This document shows, one piece after another, positions 9,614-18,368 of a stretch of DNA of 54,912 nt; the stretch's first letter is position 1; each line of letters opens with the position of its first letter. This DNA comes from JACCTH01 sp035253825. GTDB taxonomy: Bacteria; Actinomycetota; Acidimicrobiia; Spongiisociales; ZC4RG35. The position numbers were made by a program, and so were the translations under genes. Below the pieces are notes generated by a model. It was not told where the DNA came from. It did no database searches and was given only the letters and a program-made list of their open reading frames with translations. The stretch covers positions 1-54,912 of the forward strand of contig DATFBM010000031.1 of NCBI GenBank assembly GCA_035253825.1, given 5' to 3'.

Positions 9614-9772
9614 GGGCTGCGAACGCTAGCGTCGGCAAGGAAATTCATTGGTCGTAGCATCGATTGGGTGAAGGACCGCGAGGATCCCGGCCTTTCCGAT
9701 CACTCGGCGACCACCTCAGTCGAGGTCAAGGACTTCCGCCTCCAAGACCGCGGCTGGCCCTAACCCATCTGC

Positions 9773-9807
9773 GCGGATTTTTCCGTGCTAAGCACGGAAA
9801 AATCCGC
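9773..9807 (-). terminator. Perfect 17-bp hairpin, second of a tandem pair downstream of pepA
   Basis: GCGGATTTTTCCGTGCT (9773-9789) is followed, after one base, by its exact complement (9791-9807). It is the second hairpin met by transcripts leaving pepA on the minus strand. No long U-tract follows, so it may be an intrinsic terminator of the T-poor actinobacterial kind or a 3' stabiliser. It also lies in the leader side of the divergently ending sugar-transferase gene. It shares the sequence GCGGATTT.TCCGT with the neighbouring hairpin. Confidence 0.6.
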
Positions 9808-9834
9808 ACGAAACAAAGGACGCGCGCCTCCTGC

Positions 9835-9869
9835 GCGGATTTCTCCGTCTAGGAAACGGAGAAATCCGC
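9835..9869 (-). terminator. Perfect 14-bp hairpin immediately downstream of pepA
   Basis: GCGGATTTCTCCGT (9835-9848) pairs exactly with ACGGAGAAATCCGC (9856-9869) around a 7-nt loop. It begins 10 bp after the pepA stop codon (minus strand), which fits a transcription terminator or 3' end. With the hairpin at 9773-9807 it forms a tandem pair separated by 27 bp. Confidence 0.65.
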
Positions 9870-9879
9870 ACAGTGGGGC

Positions 9880-11283
9880 TCAGCCGATAGCGAGCATCTC
9901 CGCCAGGGCAATGAGGGTGCGGGTACCGAAGCCGGTTCCGCCGACGGTGAACCAGTTGTAAGCCTTCTCGGCGCGGGCCGGGCCGGCGATGTCGAGATGT
10001 ATCCAGCGCTTTCCGGCGGCAAAGGGTTGGAGGATCAGAGCAGCGTTGATCGATCCTCCGTAACGACCGCCGGTGTTCTTGTGGTCGGCAATCTCTGATT
10101 TGATCAGGTGGTCGTAATCGCCCACCAGAGGCATCGGCCAGAACCGCTCGCCAGCCACGGCGCCCGCCGCCTTGGCCGTTTCGCTGTCCTCCGCCTCCGC
10201 GGCAAAGACCGCCCCCACCCGATCGCCCAACGCAATCCGTTGGGCACCGGTGAGGGTGGCGATGTCGACGATCAGGTCGGCATCCGATTCGGCGGCGAGA
10301 ATGAGTCCATCGGCCAGGACCAACCGACCCTCGGCGTCAGTGTTGAGGACTTCGATAGTGCGCCCGTTTCGATACCGGATGACATCGCCAGGCTTGATGG
10401 CGTTTCCCCCCGACATGTTGTCGGTCAGGGGCAGGTACGCCTCGATCCCCACCCGCAGCTTGCGCCGAGCGATGGCGGCAGTCGCCGCCGCTACCGCCGC
10501 CGCCCCCGACATGTCGGTCTTCATCGTCTCCATGGCGTCGGCGGGCTTGATCGACAAGCCCCCCGAGTCGAACACGATGCCCTTGCCCACCAAGGCCAAG
10601 GTACGACTGGCCCTCCTTGGCCGATAGCTGAGACGGACGAAGCGAGGGGGACGCGAGGAACCGGCGCCGACCCCGAGGGTCCCGGCCAGCTTTTCCGCCG
10701 CCATCCGCGACTCATCCCAGATCTCGACTTCCACTCCGGCGGCCCGACCCCGAGCGGCGATCGTTTCGGCTAAGTCGGCTGGTGCCTTATCGGCGGCCGG
10801 AGTGTTGATGAGGTCACGCGCAAAGCTCTCCGCCTCGACCCCGATCATCGCCTGATCGATTTCTGTCGACTTGGCGCCGGGGAGTTCGACCACGTGATCG
10901 TGACCCGGTTCGCTCTTGTAGTTGGAAAAGTGATAAGCCCCGAGCCCTAGCCCTTCGACAACGGCCGCCGTCGCCCCAGCGATTGGCACCTCGTGCAGAC
11001 TGGTGGCCAACCGATCGATCGTTCCCAGGTGGCGAGCGAGCGAACCGGCGGCGGCGCGCAGAGAGTCGGCGGAGGCCTCGTCCCCGAGGCCCACCGCGAT
11101 GACGCCGTTGTCGAGCTGGGCGACCTGACCGAGCTTGCCGGTGAATTCCTGGCGGGCGATCGATGCTTTCGAGCGGTTGAGGGCAGCCTGATAGCCAGGG
11201 ATCGCGCCTTCGATTCCGCTCAGGACCGGAATGGCGTGAGGTACCGACTTCGAACGCGAGCGCGGGGCTTCAAATTTGATCAT
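9880..11283 (-). CDS. pepA: Leucyl aminopeptidase (M17 family)
   Basis: This cytosolic zinc or manganese aminopeptidase, which trims N-terminal residues from peptides, has 467 residues, the usual family length. The catalytic C-terminal domain is fully recognisable. It has VGKGIVFDSGGLSIKPADAM with the metal- and lysine-binding motif, MKTDMSGAAAVAA, and the family signature NTDAEGRLVLADGL. LPLTDNMSGGNAIKPGDV lies between them. The N-terminal macro-like domain is more divergent, as usual. The start is ATG at 11283, eight bases from a very strong inverted repeat upstream, and two hairpins follow the stop. It appears to be transcribed alone. Confidence 0.93.
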   Translation of the reverse strand: MIKFEAPRSRSKSVPHAIPVLSGIEGAIPGYQAALNRSKASIARQEFTGKLGQVAQLDNGVIAVGLGDEASADSLRAAAGSLARHLGTIDRLATSLHEVPIAGATAAVVEGLGLGAYHFSNYKSEPGHDHVVELPGAKSTEIDQAMIGVEAESFARDLINTPAADKAPADLAETIAARGRAAGVEVEIWDESRMAAEKLAGTLGVGAGSSRPPRFVRLSYRPRRASRTLALVGKGIVFDSGGLSIKPADAMETMKTDMSGAAAVAAATAAIARRKLRVGIEAYLPLTDNMSGGNAIKPGDVIRYRNGRTIEVLNTDAEGRLVLADGLILAAESDADLIVDIATLTGAQRIALGDRVGAVFAAEAEDSETAKAAGAVAGERFWPMPLVGDYDHLIKSEIADHKNTGGRYGGSINAALILQPFAAGKRWIHLDIAGPARAEKAYNWFTVGGTGFGTRTLIALAEMLAIG

Positions 11284-11291
11284 TCATCCCA

Positions 11292-11339
11292 TTCTTGCGT
11301 AAATCTCGTCACGTTTACGTGACGAGATTTACGCAAGAA
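11292..11339. repeat. Perfect 23-bp inverted repeat with 2-nt loop between divergent genes
   Basis: Bases 11292-11314 and 11317-11339 are exact reverse complements; the core reads TTGCGTAAATCTCGTCACGT. The repeat sits eight bases upstream of the pepA ATG (minus strand) and 77 bp upstream of the divergent membrane-protein gene. In the pepA mRNA it would form a very stable hairpin next to the ribosome-binding site; in DNA it could be a cruciform or a symmetric operator. A terminator role is less natural between divergent starts. Confidence 0.7.
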
Positions 11340-11416
11340 GTGATCACCCTGGAGGGTGACACCTTTTACTCAGCCGGGGGGACGACAGGCGAGATCTCAT
11401 TCCATACCTTGCGCGG

Positions 11417-12295
11417 ATGGAAAACCTCATCGCCGACCTTCGTCTTCGATATCCCTACTCACGCCTCCTCGGACGATTCGCCCTCGCCCTGGTCTTCTCC
11501 GCGGTTCTCCACCTGAGTGTGGCGATCGCCAAGGGTGGGGACTGGCTGGGAGCGGTCTCGTTCCGCAAGCCGGTTACGTTCGCCGTCTCCTTCAGTCTCA
11601 TGTTCTGGGCGATGGGGTGGTTGATGGATCGGTTCCCTAGGCGCCCGCGGCTCGGCTGGCCCATCGCCATCGGACTCGCTGGCGGCGGCCTGGTTGAAAC
11701 CGGGCTAATCACCATGCAGTCCTGGCGGGGCCAGGCATCGCATTTCAACTTCGCCACCGAATTCGATTCGGGCGTGTTCAGCGTGATGGGCATGACCATC
11801 GGGCTGGTGAGCCTGGCCCTCCTGGGGATCGCGATTTGGACCTTCGTCGAGTCTCCCCCGGGAATGAAACTGCCCATGGGAACGGGCATCGTCTTGGTCT
11901 TGCTCGGGCTCGGACTGGGCGTGCCGTTGATCGAGATGGGCGTCAGGTTCTGGGAGGCGATCGGGACCGTGCCGGACAATCTCACGGTGGGAGCCGCCGG
12001 GGTGGCCAAATTCCCCCATGCCATTGCCCTCCATGGGATCCAGGTGTTCATCCTCGCGGTCGTGGTCGGCAACCGTCTGGCGGCTCGGACATCCCTGGTG
12101 CGCCTGGCAGTCGGCGGATACCTGGCCATCGTCGGCTGGTCGATCGTGCACACCAACTCAGGGAGAGCTCCCGTCGACCCCACCGGAGTCGAGTCGACCT
12201 TGCTCTTAGGGGGACTGGGAGCATTCATGGCGGCCGGAGTCCTCGCTTGGACCCGGTCGAGGATCAGCCGATCCCCGAGTACTTTGCCTGCCTGA
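11417..12295 (+). CDS. Polytopic membrane protein of unknown function
   Basis: The protein has 292 residues and about seven or eight hydrophobic segments (for example FALALVFSAVLHLSVAIA, IGLVSLALLGIAIWTFV, TGIVLVLLGLGLGVPLIEMG and ALHGIQVFILAVVVG). I do not recognise the family. Its stop codon is followed directly by the ATG of the sensor kinase gene (TGA then ATG), so the two are almost certainly translated from one message together with the response regulator. That context suggests a sensory accessory role or a target of the two-component pair, but this is inference. Confidence 0.7.
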   Translation: MENLIADLRLRYPYSRLLGRFALALVFSAVLHLSVAIAKGGDWLGAVSFRKPVTFAVSFSLMFWAMGWLMDRFPRRPRLGWPIAIGLAGGGLVETGLITMQSWRGQASHFNFATEFDSGVFSVMGMTIGLVSLALLGIAIWTFVESPPGMKLPMGTGIVLVLLGLGLGVPLIEMGVRFWEAIGTVPDNLTVGAAGVAKFPHAIALHGIQVFILAVVVGNRLAARTSLVRLAVGGYLAIVGWSIVHTNSGRAPVDPTGVESTLLLGGLGAFMAAGVLAWTRSRISRSPSTLPA

Positions 12296-13378
12296 ATGGG
12301 GTTACTGCGGAAGCTTTCCTTCAACCGAGCCGAGGTGGCCGTCAGCCTGCTGGCGGCCATCCTTCTCCAGCTCGAGGTTTGGCTTTTCGACCCCGGCCCA
12401 CCCGCCACCGCCAGAGCGCTGGTCTCGCTGGTGGCAGCGGGCGCCCTCGCATTCCTGCGGGCCTATCCGTTTGGTGCCTATCTCGCCAATGGCGTCGCTG
12501 TCTATGCGTTGATCGCCATCGGGTATCCGAGCGACTACTACCAGTGGACCAACTTCATCGCCTTGGTGGTGATGGCTTCCCGCTCGCCCCTTCCCCGATC
12601 AGTGGCCGGGTTGTTTCTTGGCTTTGCCGGCATCGCCTTCTACTTCATTCGCTTTCCGGAGGAAGGCGACGGCTTCATCACCGCCGCTTTCGTCATGGCC
12701 CTCTACCTGGCGGGCTGGCTCGTGGGCCGCGCACAATTGAGTCGGACCCATCTGGCGGCCCAGGAAGCACAGTCGGAGCTAGTCGAAGAGAGGACCCGAA
12801 TCGCCCGCGAACTCCACGACATCGTCGGCCATGCGGTCAATCTGATGGTGGTCCAGGCGGGCGTCGGCGAACGCATATTCGACTCCGATCCCGCCGCGGC
12901 CCGGATCACGCTCAAATCGATCGCCGACACTGGGCGGGCGGCCTTGTCCGATCTCGATCGGATGCTCAATGTTCTCGAAAGTGGCGGCTCTAGGAGCGCT
13001 CTCCCCACCCTTGCTCAACTACGTGAGCTCTGCACGGAATTCTCCCGATCGGGTCTCCCGGTCAATCTGACCATCGAGGGAGATCTGCAGAGGGTTCCAG
13101 CCAGCGTGAGCCTGGCGGGCTACCGGTTAGTCCAGGAAGCACTCACCAATACGCTCAAACACGCCGCCGCAAGGGAAGTTGCGGTCGAGGTTGTGATCGA
13201 CAACGACGTCTTGATCCGAGTCACCGATAACGGCCGTGGAGGCGAGCCCCAGCTCGGGCGCGGCCTGCGGGGCATGGTCGAGCGAGCGGAACTCCATGGC
13301 GGCACCGTTCGGTTCGAGACCGGGTCGAATGGGGGTTTGATGGTCGAGAGCCGGATTCCATTGCGGAGCACGTCGTGA
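12296..13378 (+). CDS. NarL-type sensor histidine kinase (HisKA_3)
   Basis: This 360-residue integral membrane kinase has about five hydrophobic segments in residues 15-145. The dimerisation and phosphoacceptor helix ERTRIARELHDIVGHAVNLM follows, with the likely phosphorylated histidine at residue 174. The HATPase domain then has LVQEALTNTLKHA (N box) and DNGRGG...GRGLRGMVERAE (G boxes). There is no large extracytoplasmic loop, so the signal is probably sensed in or near the membrane or through the upstream membrane protein. The gene starts directly after the upstream stop and ends in a GTGA overlap with the response regulator gene. Confidence 0.9.
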   Translation: MGLLRKLSFNRAEVAVSLLAAILLQLEVWLFDPGPPATARALVSLVAAGALAFLRAYPFGAYLANGVAVYALIAIGYPSDYYQWTNFIALVVMASRSPLPRSVAGLFLGFAGIAFYFIRFPEEGDGFITAAFVMALYLAGWLVGRAQLSRTHLAAQEAQSELVEERTRIARELHDIVGHAVNLMVVQAGVGERIFDSDPAAARITLKSIADTGRAALSDLDRMLNVLESGGSRSALPTLAQLRELCTEFSRSGLPVNLTIEGDLQRVPASVSLAGYRLVQEALTNTLKHAAAREVAVEVVIDNDVLIRVTDNGRGGEPQLGRGLRGMVERAELHGGTVRFETGSNGGLMVESRIPLRSTS

Positions 13379-14025
13379 TCAAGGTCGGAATCTGTGACGA
13401 TGACCAACTGATCCGCGCCGGGCTGCGGCTCATCATCGACCAGGAACCGGACCTCGAGGTGATTGCGGAGGCGGGCACCGGCGCCGAGGCGATCGATGTC
13501 GTCTCCGCCCACTCGATCGATGTCATGCTGATGGACATTCGAATGCCGGAGATGGATGGCATCGAAGCGACGCGGCACATCGTTGCCACATCCGACGGCC
13601 CCAGGGTCATCATCCTCACCACCTTCGAACTCGACGAGTATGTCTTTGCGGCCCTCTCCGCCGGAGCTAGCGGTTTCCTTCTCAAACGAACTCCCCCCGA
13701 ACAGCTGATTGAGGCGATCAGAGTCGTGGCCGAAGGGGAAGCCCTGTTGGCCCCCTCGGTTACCCGACGCCTGATCGAAGCCTTCACCCGCCAGGCTCCG
13801 GTAAGAGCGGATCCGTCTCACAGCGAGCGCCTCTCCGAACTCACTCCCCGCGAACTCGAGGTCCTGGCCGGGATTGGCCGCGGACTGTCAAATCAGGAGC
13901 TGGCCGAAGAGTTGTTCATCGCCGACAACACCGTCAAGACCCACGTCAAGCGGGTGTTCACCAAGATCGGCGCTCGCGACCGAGCCCAAGCGGTGGTGAT
14001 CGCCTACCAAGCCGGCCTGGTTTAG
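13375..14025 (+). CDS. NarL/LuxR-family response regulator
   Basis: The protein has 216 residues. The receiver domain shows the acidic pair CDDD at residues 7-10, the phosphoacceptor Asp54 in VMLMDIRMPEMDG and the conserved Lys in FLLKRTPPEQL. The C-terminal LuxR HTH reads LTPRELEVLAGIGRGLSNQE followed by NTVKTHVKRVFTKIG. The GTG start overlaps the kinase stop by 4 bp, so it is the cognate partner. Its stop overlaps that of the converging membrane-protein gene by 3 bp. Confidence 0.93.
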   Translation: MIKVGICDDDQLIRAGLRLIIDQEPDLEVIAEAGTGAEAIDVVSAHSIDVMLMDIRMPEMDGIEATRHIVATSDGPRVIILTTFELDEYVFAALSAGASGFLLKRTPPEQLIEAIRVVAEGEALLAPSVTRRLIEAFTRQAPVRADPSHSERLSELTPRELEVLAGIGRGLSNQELAEELFIADNTVKTHVKRVFTKIGARDRAQAVVIAYQAGLV

Positions 14026-14507
14026 CTGCCGCCGAGCGCCATCCCCGCCAGCGTTAGCGCAAAGAGATAGGCCAGCAGGTTGCCGTAACCGGCCATCTTC
14101 GCCTGCAGCCCCGCCATCTCCTCCCCCTGCGCCTGGGTCGGAGGACCTCCAGAGCTGGCGATCGCTGTGCCCAACGCTTGGACCTTCTTCGCAGTCGGGC
14201 GCTGGAGGGTGATCCCGATGGTCAAGGCGACAATGGCCGACAGGGCTCCCAGCCCCAAGGCATAGTCTTGCCAGCGGCGAAACGTCGGCGTCCGCAAAGC
14301 AAAGAGCCACAGGCCTGCCAGCACGGTCACAACACCCGCCCCGATCAATCGCCCCGTCAGGTTGCGTTTGAGGAGCCCTTGCATCAAAGGACCGGCGGGG
14401 GGACCGACCTCCCGAGCCGTCGGAACCAATATCCACCCCATCAGCATCGCTGCCCCCGCCCAGAAGGCGCCAGCCAAGATATGAACCAATCGAAGGCCGG
14501 CAATCAT
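14022..14507 (-). CDS. Small four-helix membrane protein (DUF2269-like)
   Basis: The protein has 161 residues and four hydrophobic segments: LVHILAGAFWAGAAMLMGWI, LIGAGVVTVLAGLWLFAL, LGLGALSAIVALTIGITL and NLLAYLFALTLAGMALGGS. The opening RLVHILAGAFWAGAA resembles DUF2269/CopD-like membrane proteins in which an early histidine lies in the first helix. The function is unknown. It converges with, and overlaps by 3 bp, the response regulator gene. Confidence 0.65.
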   Translation of the reverse strand: MIAGLRLVHILAGAFWAGAAMLMGWILVPTAREVGPPAGPLMQGLLKRNLTGRLIGAGVVTVLAGLWLFALRTPTFRRWQDYALGLGALSAIVALTIGITLQRPTAKKVQALGTAIASSGGPPTQAQGEEMAGLQAKMAGYGNLLAYLFALTLAGMALGGS

Positions 14508-14569
14508 GGCGCCTTTCTACTAGCCCGTATTCCAATCTGCTGCCCCGTCGCGCAGAAAATTCGGGGGCT

Positions 14570-15580
14570 GTGAGTCCTCGGTCCTATCCATTGCTGTGTC
14601 TGTCGTCCGATCAACTAGCGATGCGCCTCCGCTTATCTTTTGCGATCGCCGCCGTGCCCGCCGTTGCTCTCTGGAGGAGCTATCGGCATGCCATTGAGGA
14701 ATTCAGCTCCCAGCCGGCAGTGCGTCCACGCCAGCGAGGTCGAGTTAGATCGATTCAAACATCGTGGGGACGGCTCACCTATCGATTGGTTCCTGGCTCC
14801 GCCCCTGGCCCGGCCCTGGTGTTGGTCCATGGGTGGGGCCGAGCTGCCGACTCGGTCTGGTGGCAATTCATCGAACTGACTCGCCGCACGGTGCTAGCGA
14901 TCGACTTGCCGGGCCATGGTCGTTCCCTGCTGGAGAAAGGCCAATTCACGTTTGATCTCGCTGCCGAGGCGGTGATCGATGCGATCGCCGATGCCCATCT
15001 GATCCGTCCAATTCTGGTCGGACACTCCCTGGGAGGCCCGATCTCTCTCGTGTCTATACGCGAGGGTGGTCACCATGCCTTCTCAGGATTTGTGGCAATA
15101 GCCTCCTCGGCGTTCTGGACCCGGCCTCGTCAGAAATTGATCTTGGCGGCAGCTCCGTACGCTTTGTCTGACGACTCGCCGATCCTGATTGGCTTTCACC
15201 GAGCCGAGGTACGCCGCGATCGACTACGAGCCGATCGGATGGCCTGGGAATACTCACTCCGGCCAAGCCGAGCCGTTTTGACCGAGTCGGCTCACGCCCT
15301 GCGGAGATTTGACGCCCGACGCTTGAAGGATCTGACTCTCCCGCCGACTCTCTGGGTGGTGACTACCAAAGATGGTGTTGTCAACCCAGCCGACCAACTT
15401 GCCTCCGCCCAGCACTTTGGAGTTCCATCGGTGAGCCTCAAGCTCCATCACTCGGAATTCATCAAAGATCCGGCTTCGCTGGCGAAGATCATCGAGGATG
15501 CCGCTGACCAGTGGAGTCGACAGCTCCCGATCGGCATCAGGAGACGGAGCGATCTCTTGCGAGCATGGGACGAACACTGA
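14570..15580 (+). CDS. Alpha/beta hydrolase
   Basis: This 336-residue protein has a standard alpha/beta-hydrolase core: ALVLVHGWGRAADSVWWQF (oxyanion region), AIDLPGHGRSL, and the nucleophile elbow VGHSLGGPISLVS. Late LWVVTTKDGVVNP and LKLHHSEFI supply plausible acid and histidine positions. The first 40 residues contain a short hydrophobic stretch (LSFAIAAVPAVALW) that may anchor it to the membrane. GTG 14570 is the longest start; ATG 14621 (MRLRLSFAIAA) is equally plausible. The substrate cannot be told. Confidence 0.8.
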   Translation: MSPRSYPLLCLSSDQLAMRLRLSFAIAAVPAVALWRSYRHAIEEFSSQPAVRPRQRGRVRSIQTSWGRLTYRLVPGSAPGPALVLVHGWGRAADSVWWQFIELTRRTVLAIDLPGHGRSLLEKGQFTFDLAAEAVIDAIADAHLIRPILVGHSLGGPISLVSIREGGHHAFSGFVAIASSAFWTRPRQKLILAAAPYALSDDSPILIGFHRAEVRRDRLRADRMAWEYSLRPSRAVLTESAHALRRFDARRLKDLTLPPTLWVVTTKDGVVNPADQLASAQHFGVPSVSLKLHHSEFIKDPASLAKIIEDAADQWSRQLPIGIRRRSDLLRAWDEH

Positions 15581-15622
15581 AGGACTCCTAGTCGGAGCTC
15601 CTGAAGCGACACTGCCGCGAAT

Positions 15623-16261
15623 TCAGAGTTGGGGACGGGAGATGATTGCCACCGCCAGGGCGGTGATGGTCGCCAGATAGGAAAGGCCAGTGGCCGCCAT
15701 TACCCCGGTGTAGGACCTGACCCGCAGGCTATAGAGGACTCCCACCATCAAGAGCAGGCCGAGTGCGGCGAGAAGCGTCAGGACCAGTGGAGTGACGATG
15801 AGGGATCCGTTGGGCAGCAAGGCCACACGTACGCCCTCGGCGGCGATACCGGCGATCCCGAAATAGGCGAGGCGTCGGAGCGGCCAGCGGGGCAGCTTGG
15901 GATCGACCAGGAACCAATGTCCGAGCACCATCTCCGACGAAATCCCTCCCATGCTGGCGGCACCGATGACTGCGCTCGGCCAGCCCAACGCGTTTGCTCC
16001 CGCCACGACCCAGAAAACCGAGGCCACCGCCAGTGGTGCCCCCACCCGAACGATGGCCGAGCTCAACGCCAGGCCCACGCCGACCCAAGCGAAGGTGCCG
16101 GAACCGAGCAACGCCGCCCCGAGACCAAGGCCTGCAGCCAGGCCAGCCGCCAAACGCAGGAAGGCGGGACGAGCCACCTTCCAGATGGAGACGACCGCCG
16201 CTCCCAGTCCGAGCCCGCCCGCCCAGAGAGCGAGCACCGCCCCCGGATCAGGCGGATTCAT
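15623..16261 (-). CDS. Polytopic membrane protein of unknown function
   Basis: The 212 residues are almost entirely hydrophobic and rich in Ala, Gly and Leu, with about seven membrane segments (VLALWAGGLGLGAAVVSIW, LAAGLAAGLGLGAALLGSG, PLVLTLLAALGLLLMVGVLY). It contains a GLALSSAIVRVGAPL stretch but no catalytic motif that I recognise. The ATG overlaps the end of tkt by 14 bp on the same strand, so it is likely co-transcribed with transketolase. Confidence 0.6.
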   Translation of the reverse strand: MNPPDPGAVLALWAGGLGLGAAVVSIWKVARPAFLRLAAGLAAGLGLGAALLGSGTFAWVGVGLALSSAIVRVGAPLAVASVFWVVAGANALGWPSAVIGAASMGGISSEMVLGHWFLVDPKLPRWPLRRLAYFGIAGIAAEGVRVALLPNGSLIVTPLVLTLLAALGLLLMVGVLYSLRVRSYTGVMAATGLSYLATITALAVAIISRPQL

Positions 16262-18185
16262 TCAGCCAAGCGTCGATCTTCTCAACGACTGCTTCGGGAG
16301 TGAATCCGAAATGCTTGGCGATGTCCTGAGCCGGCGCCGAAGCTCCGAATTCGTCGATCCCTATGGCCAGGCCTTCACTGCCGATGATCTTCTCCCATCC
16401 GAAAGTGGAACCGGCTTCGATCGAGACCATCGGTAGGCCTTCGCCTAGCACCTCTTTTCTGTATGCCTCATCCTGCTCATAGAACAGTTCCCAGCAGGGG
16501 AGGCTGACCACGCGCACCGAGCGATCCATTAGGTCGGCCGCCCCCAGGGCGAGGGAGACCTCAGAACCGGTGGCGACGATGACGAGGTCGTCGCCCTCAC
16601 GTAATACGTAGCCGCCGCGGGCGACACCGCCGCGTGGTCGCTCGAGCACCGGGATGGCCTGGCGTGTGAAGAGCAGCACCGTCGGTCCGTCGGAGCGATT
16701 GAGTGCCACCTCCCAGGCCTCGACCGATTCGGTGGCGTCGGCAGGACGGACTACCCATATCCCCGGCATTGCCCGCAGCGAGGCGAGATGCTCGATCGGC
16801 TGGTGGGTGGGACCATCCTCCCCGAGGAAGATCGACTCGTGGGTGTAGACCCAGATCGAAGGGGCCGCCATCAGAGCCGAGATGCGGACCGCCGGACGCA
16901 TGTAATCGGAGAAAACGAAGAAGGTGGCCCCATAGGGGCGGAGGCCACCGTGGGCGGCGATGCCATTGGTGATGGTCCCCATGGCGTGCTCTCGCACCCC
17001 AAAGGCGAGATTGCGAGCAGTTCGGTTCCTCTTGCTGAAGAGGTCGCTCTCCTTCAGCACCGTCTTGGTCGACTCGACCAAGTCCGCCGCCCCCCCGAAG
17101 AAGTTGGGCACCTTCTTTCCGATCTCTTCGAAGAGCTCCCCCATCGCGGCCCTGGTGGCGAGCGGCTTGGCGGAGTCGAAGGACGGACCATCCAAGGAGA
17201 CCTTTTCGAATTTATAAAAGCGATAGAGCAGCTCTGCTTCGGCCGGGTGCTTTTCCATACGCTCGTGCCAGTCGCGGTGCTTCTGCTTTCCCCGCTCCAT
17301 CGCCTTGGCAAAGAACTCCGAGACCTCGGGGGGGATGTAGAAGGGTTGGTCGAGGGGCCAGCCCATCGCCTCTTTGGTCGCCCTCACCTCATCCTCGCCC
17401 AAGGGGCTGCCATGGGCCTTGGCGGTGTCCTGGGCGGCCGGGGCGCCGTGGGCGATGTGGGTGTGGCAGATGATGAGCGACGGTCGATCCTCTTCATCGA
17501 GGGCCGCCTCGGTGGCCTGGGCGATGGCATCCCGATCGTGGCCGTCGATCTCGCTCACATCCCAACGCACGGCGCGAAAGCGGGAGGCCACATCTTCGGA
17601 GAAGGTGATGTCGGTGTTGCCGTCAATGGAGATGTTGTTGTCGTCGTAGAAGTAGAGGAGGCGTCCGAGGCCGAGGTGACCGGCGATCGAAGAGGATTCA
17701 GCCGAGATTCCTTCCATCAGATCGCCATCGGAGACGAACCCGAAGGTGCGGTGGTTGACCAGTTCGGAATCGAAGCGGGCCCGGAGATGCTCCTCGGCGA
17801 TGGCCATCCCCACTCCCATCCCAAAGCCCTGTCCCAGGGGACCGGTGGTGACCTCGATTCCCAGGTCCTGATGTCGCTCGGGATGGCCGGCGGTAACGCT
17901 CTCGAGCTGCCGGAAGCGACGGATGTCATCAAGCGTCAACGGAAAACCGGAGAGATGGAGGAGCGCATATAGAAGCATCGAGGCATGTCCATTGGAGAGG
18001 ACAAAGCGATCGCGATCGAGCCAGGTGGGCGACTCGGAATCGACGTTCAAGTACCTACCCCACAAGACCACGGCGATGTCGGCCATTCCCATGGGGGCAC
18101 CGGGATGACCCGAGTTTGCTTTTTGAACCGCGTCCATCGCCAGCGCCTTGATGGTGTTGACTGCCAATTGCTCGATATGCGGCAT
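16248..18185 (-). CDS. tkt: Transketolase
   Basis: This 645-residue, full-length thiamine-diphosphate enzyme transfers two-carbon units in the pentose phosphate pathway. The ThDP domain has DAVQKANSGHPGAPMGMADI, RFVLSNGHASMLLYALLHL, GPLGQGFGMGVGMAIAEEHL and the metal/ThDP motif GDLMEGISAESSSIAGHLG. The pyrimidine-binding domain has NLAFGVREHAMGTITNGIA and LGEDGPTHQPIEHLASLRA. The C-terminal transketolase domain (VARGGYVLREGDDLVIVATG) is intact. It starts at ATG 18185 and is followed by an overlapping small membrane-protein gene. Confidence 0.95.
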   Translation of the reverse strand: MPHIEQLAVNTIKALAMDAVQKANSGHPGAPMGMADIAVVLWGRYLNVDSESPTWLDRDRFVLSNGHASMLLYALLHLSGFPLTLDDIRRFRQLESVTAGHPERHQDLGIEVTTGPLGQGFGMGVGMAIAEEHLRARFDSELVNHRTFGFVSDGDLMEGISAESSSIAGHLGLGRLLYFYDDNNISIDGNTDITFSEDVASRFRAVRWDVSEIDGHDRDAIAQATEAALDEEDRPSLIICHTHIAHGAPAAQDTAKAHGSPLGEDEVRATKEAMGWPLDQPFYIPPEVSEFFAKAMERGKQKHRDWHERMEKHPAEAELLYRFYKFEKVSLDGPSFDSAKPLATRAAMGELFEEIGKKVPNFFGGAADLVESTKTVLKESDLFSKRNRTARNLAFGVREHAMGTITNGIAAHGGLRPYGATFFVFSDYMRPAVRISALMAAPSIWVYTHESIFLGEDGPTHQPIEHLASLRAMPGIWVVRPADATESVEAWEVALNRSDGPTVLLFTRQAIPVLERPRGGVARGGYVLREGDDLVIVATGSEVSLALGAADLMDRSVRVVSLPCWELFYEQDEAYRKEVLGEGLPMVSIEAGSTFGWEKIIGSEGLAIGIDEFGASAPAQDIAKHFGFTPEAVVEKIDAWLNESA

Positions 18186-18368
18186 GCGTGCCTGAGCCTA
18201 TCTGGGCTGTCGCAGTTACAGAAGAAGCCCCCGAAACGCCTCGACGAAGACTGTCAAGAACGGCAGATTCGGGACGATTTCACTGTCCTGGACCGAATGC
18301 AGACCATCCCGAGAACCGACCGAGGGTCAATCGCCGTAGTTGATTTGTCCTCGGTCGAAAGATCAAGA

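Noticed and set aside
9664..9852. Plus-strand frame of 62 codons between the sugar transferase and pepA genes
   Set aside because: It runs through both hairpins, is Arg/Pro-rich and resembles nothing; the gap is better explained by the tandem stems.
17985..18368. Long N-terminal extension of the DoxX-like frame
   Set aside because: It is antisense to transketolase and lacks membrane-protein composition; ATG 18369 begins the recognisable fold.
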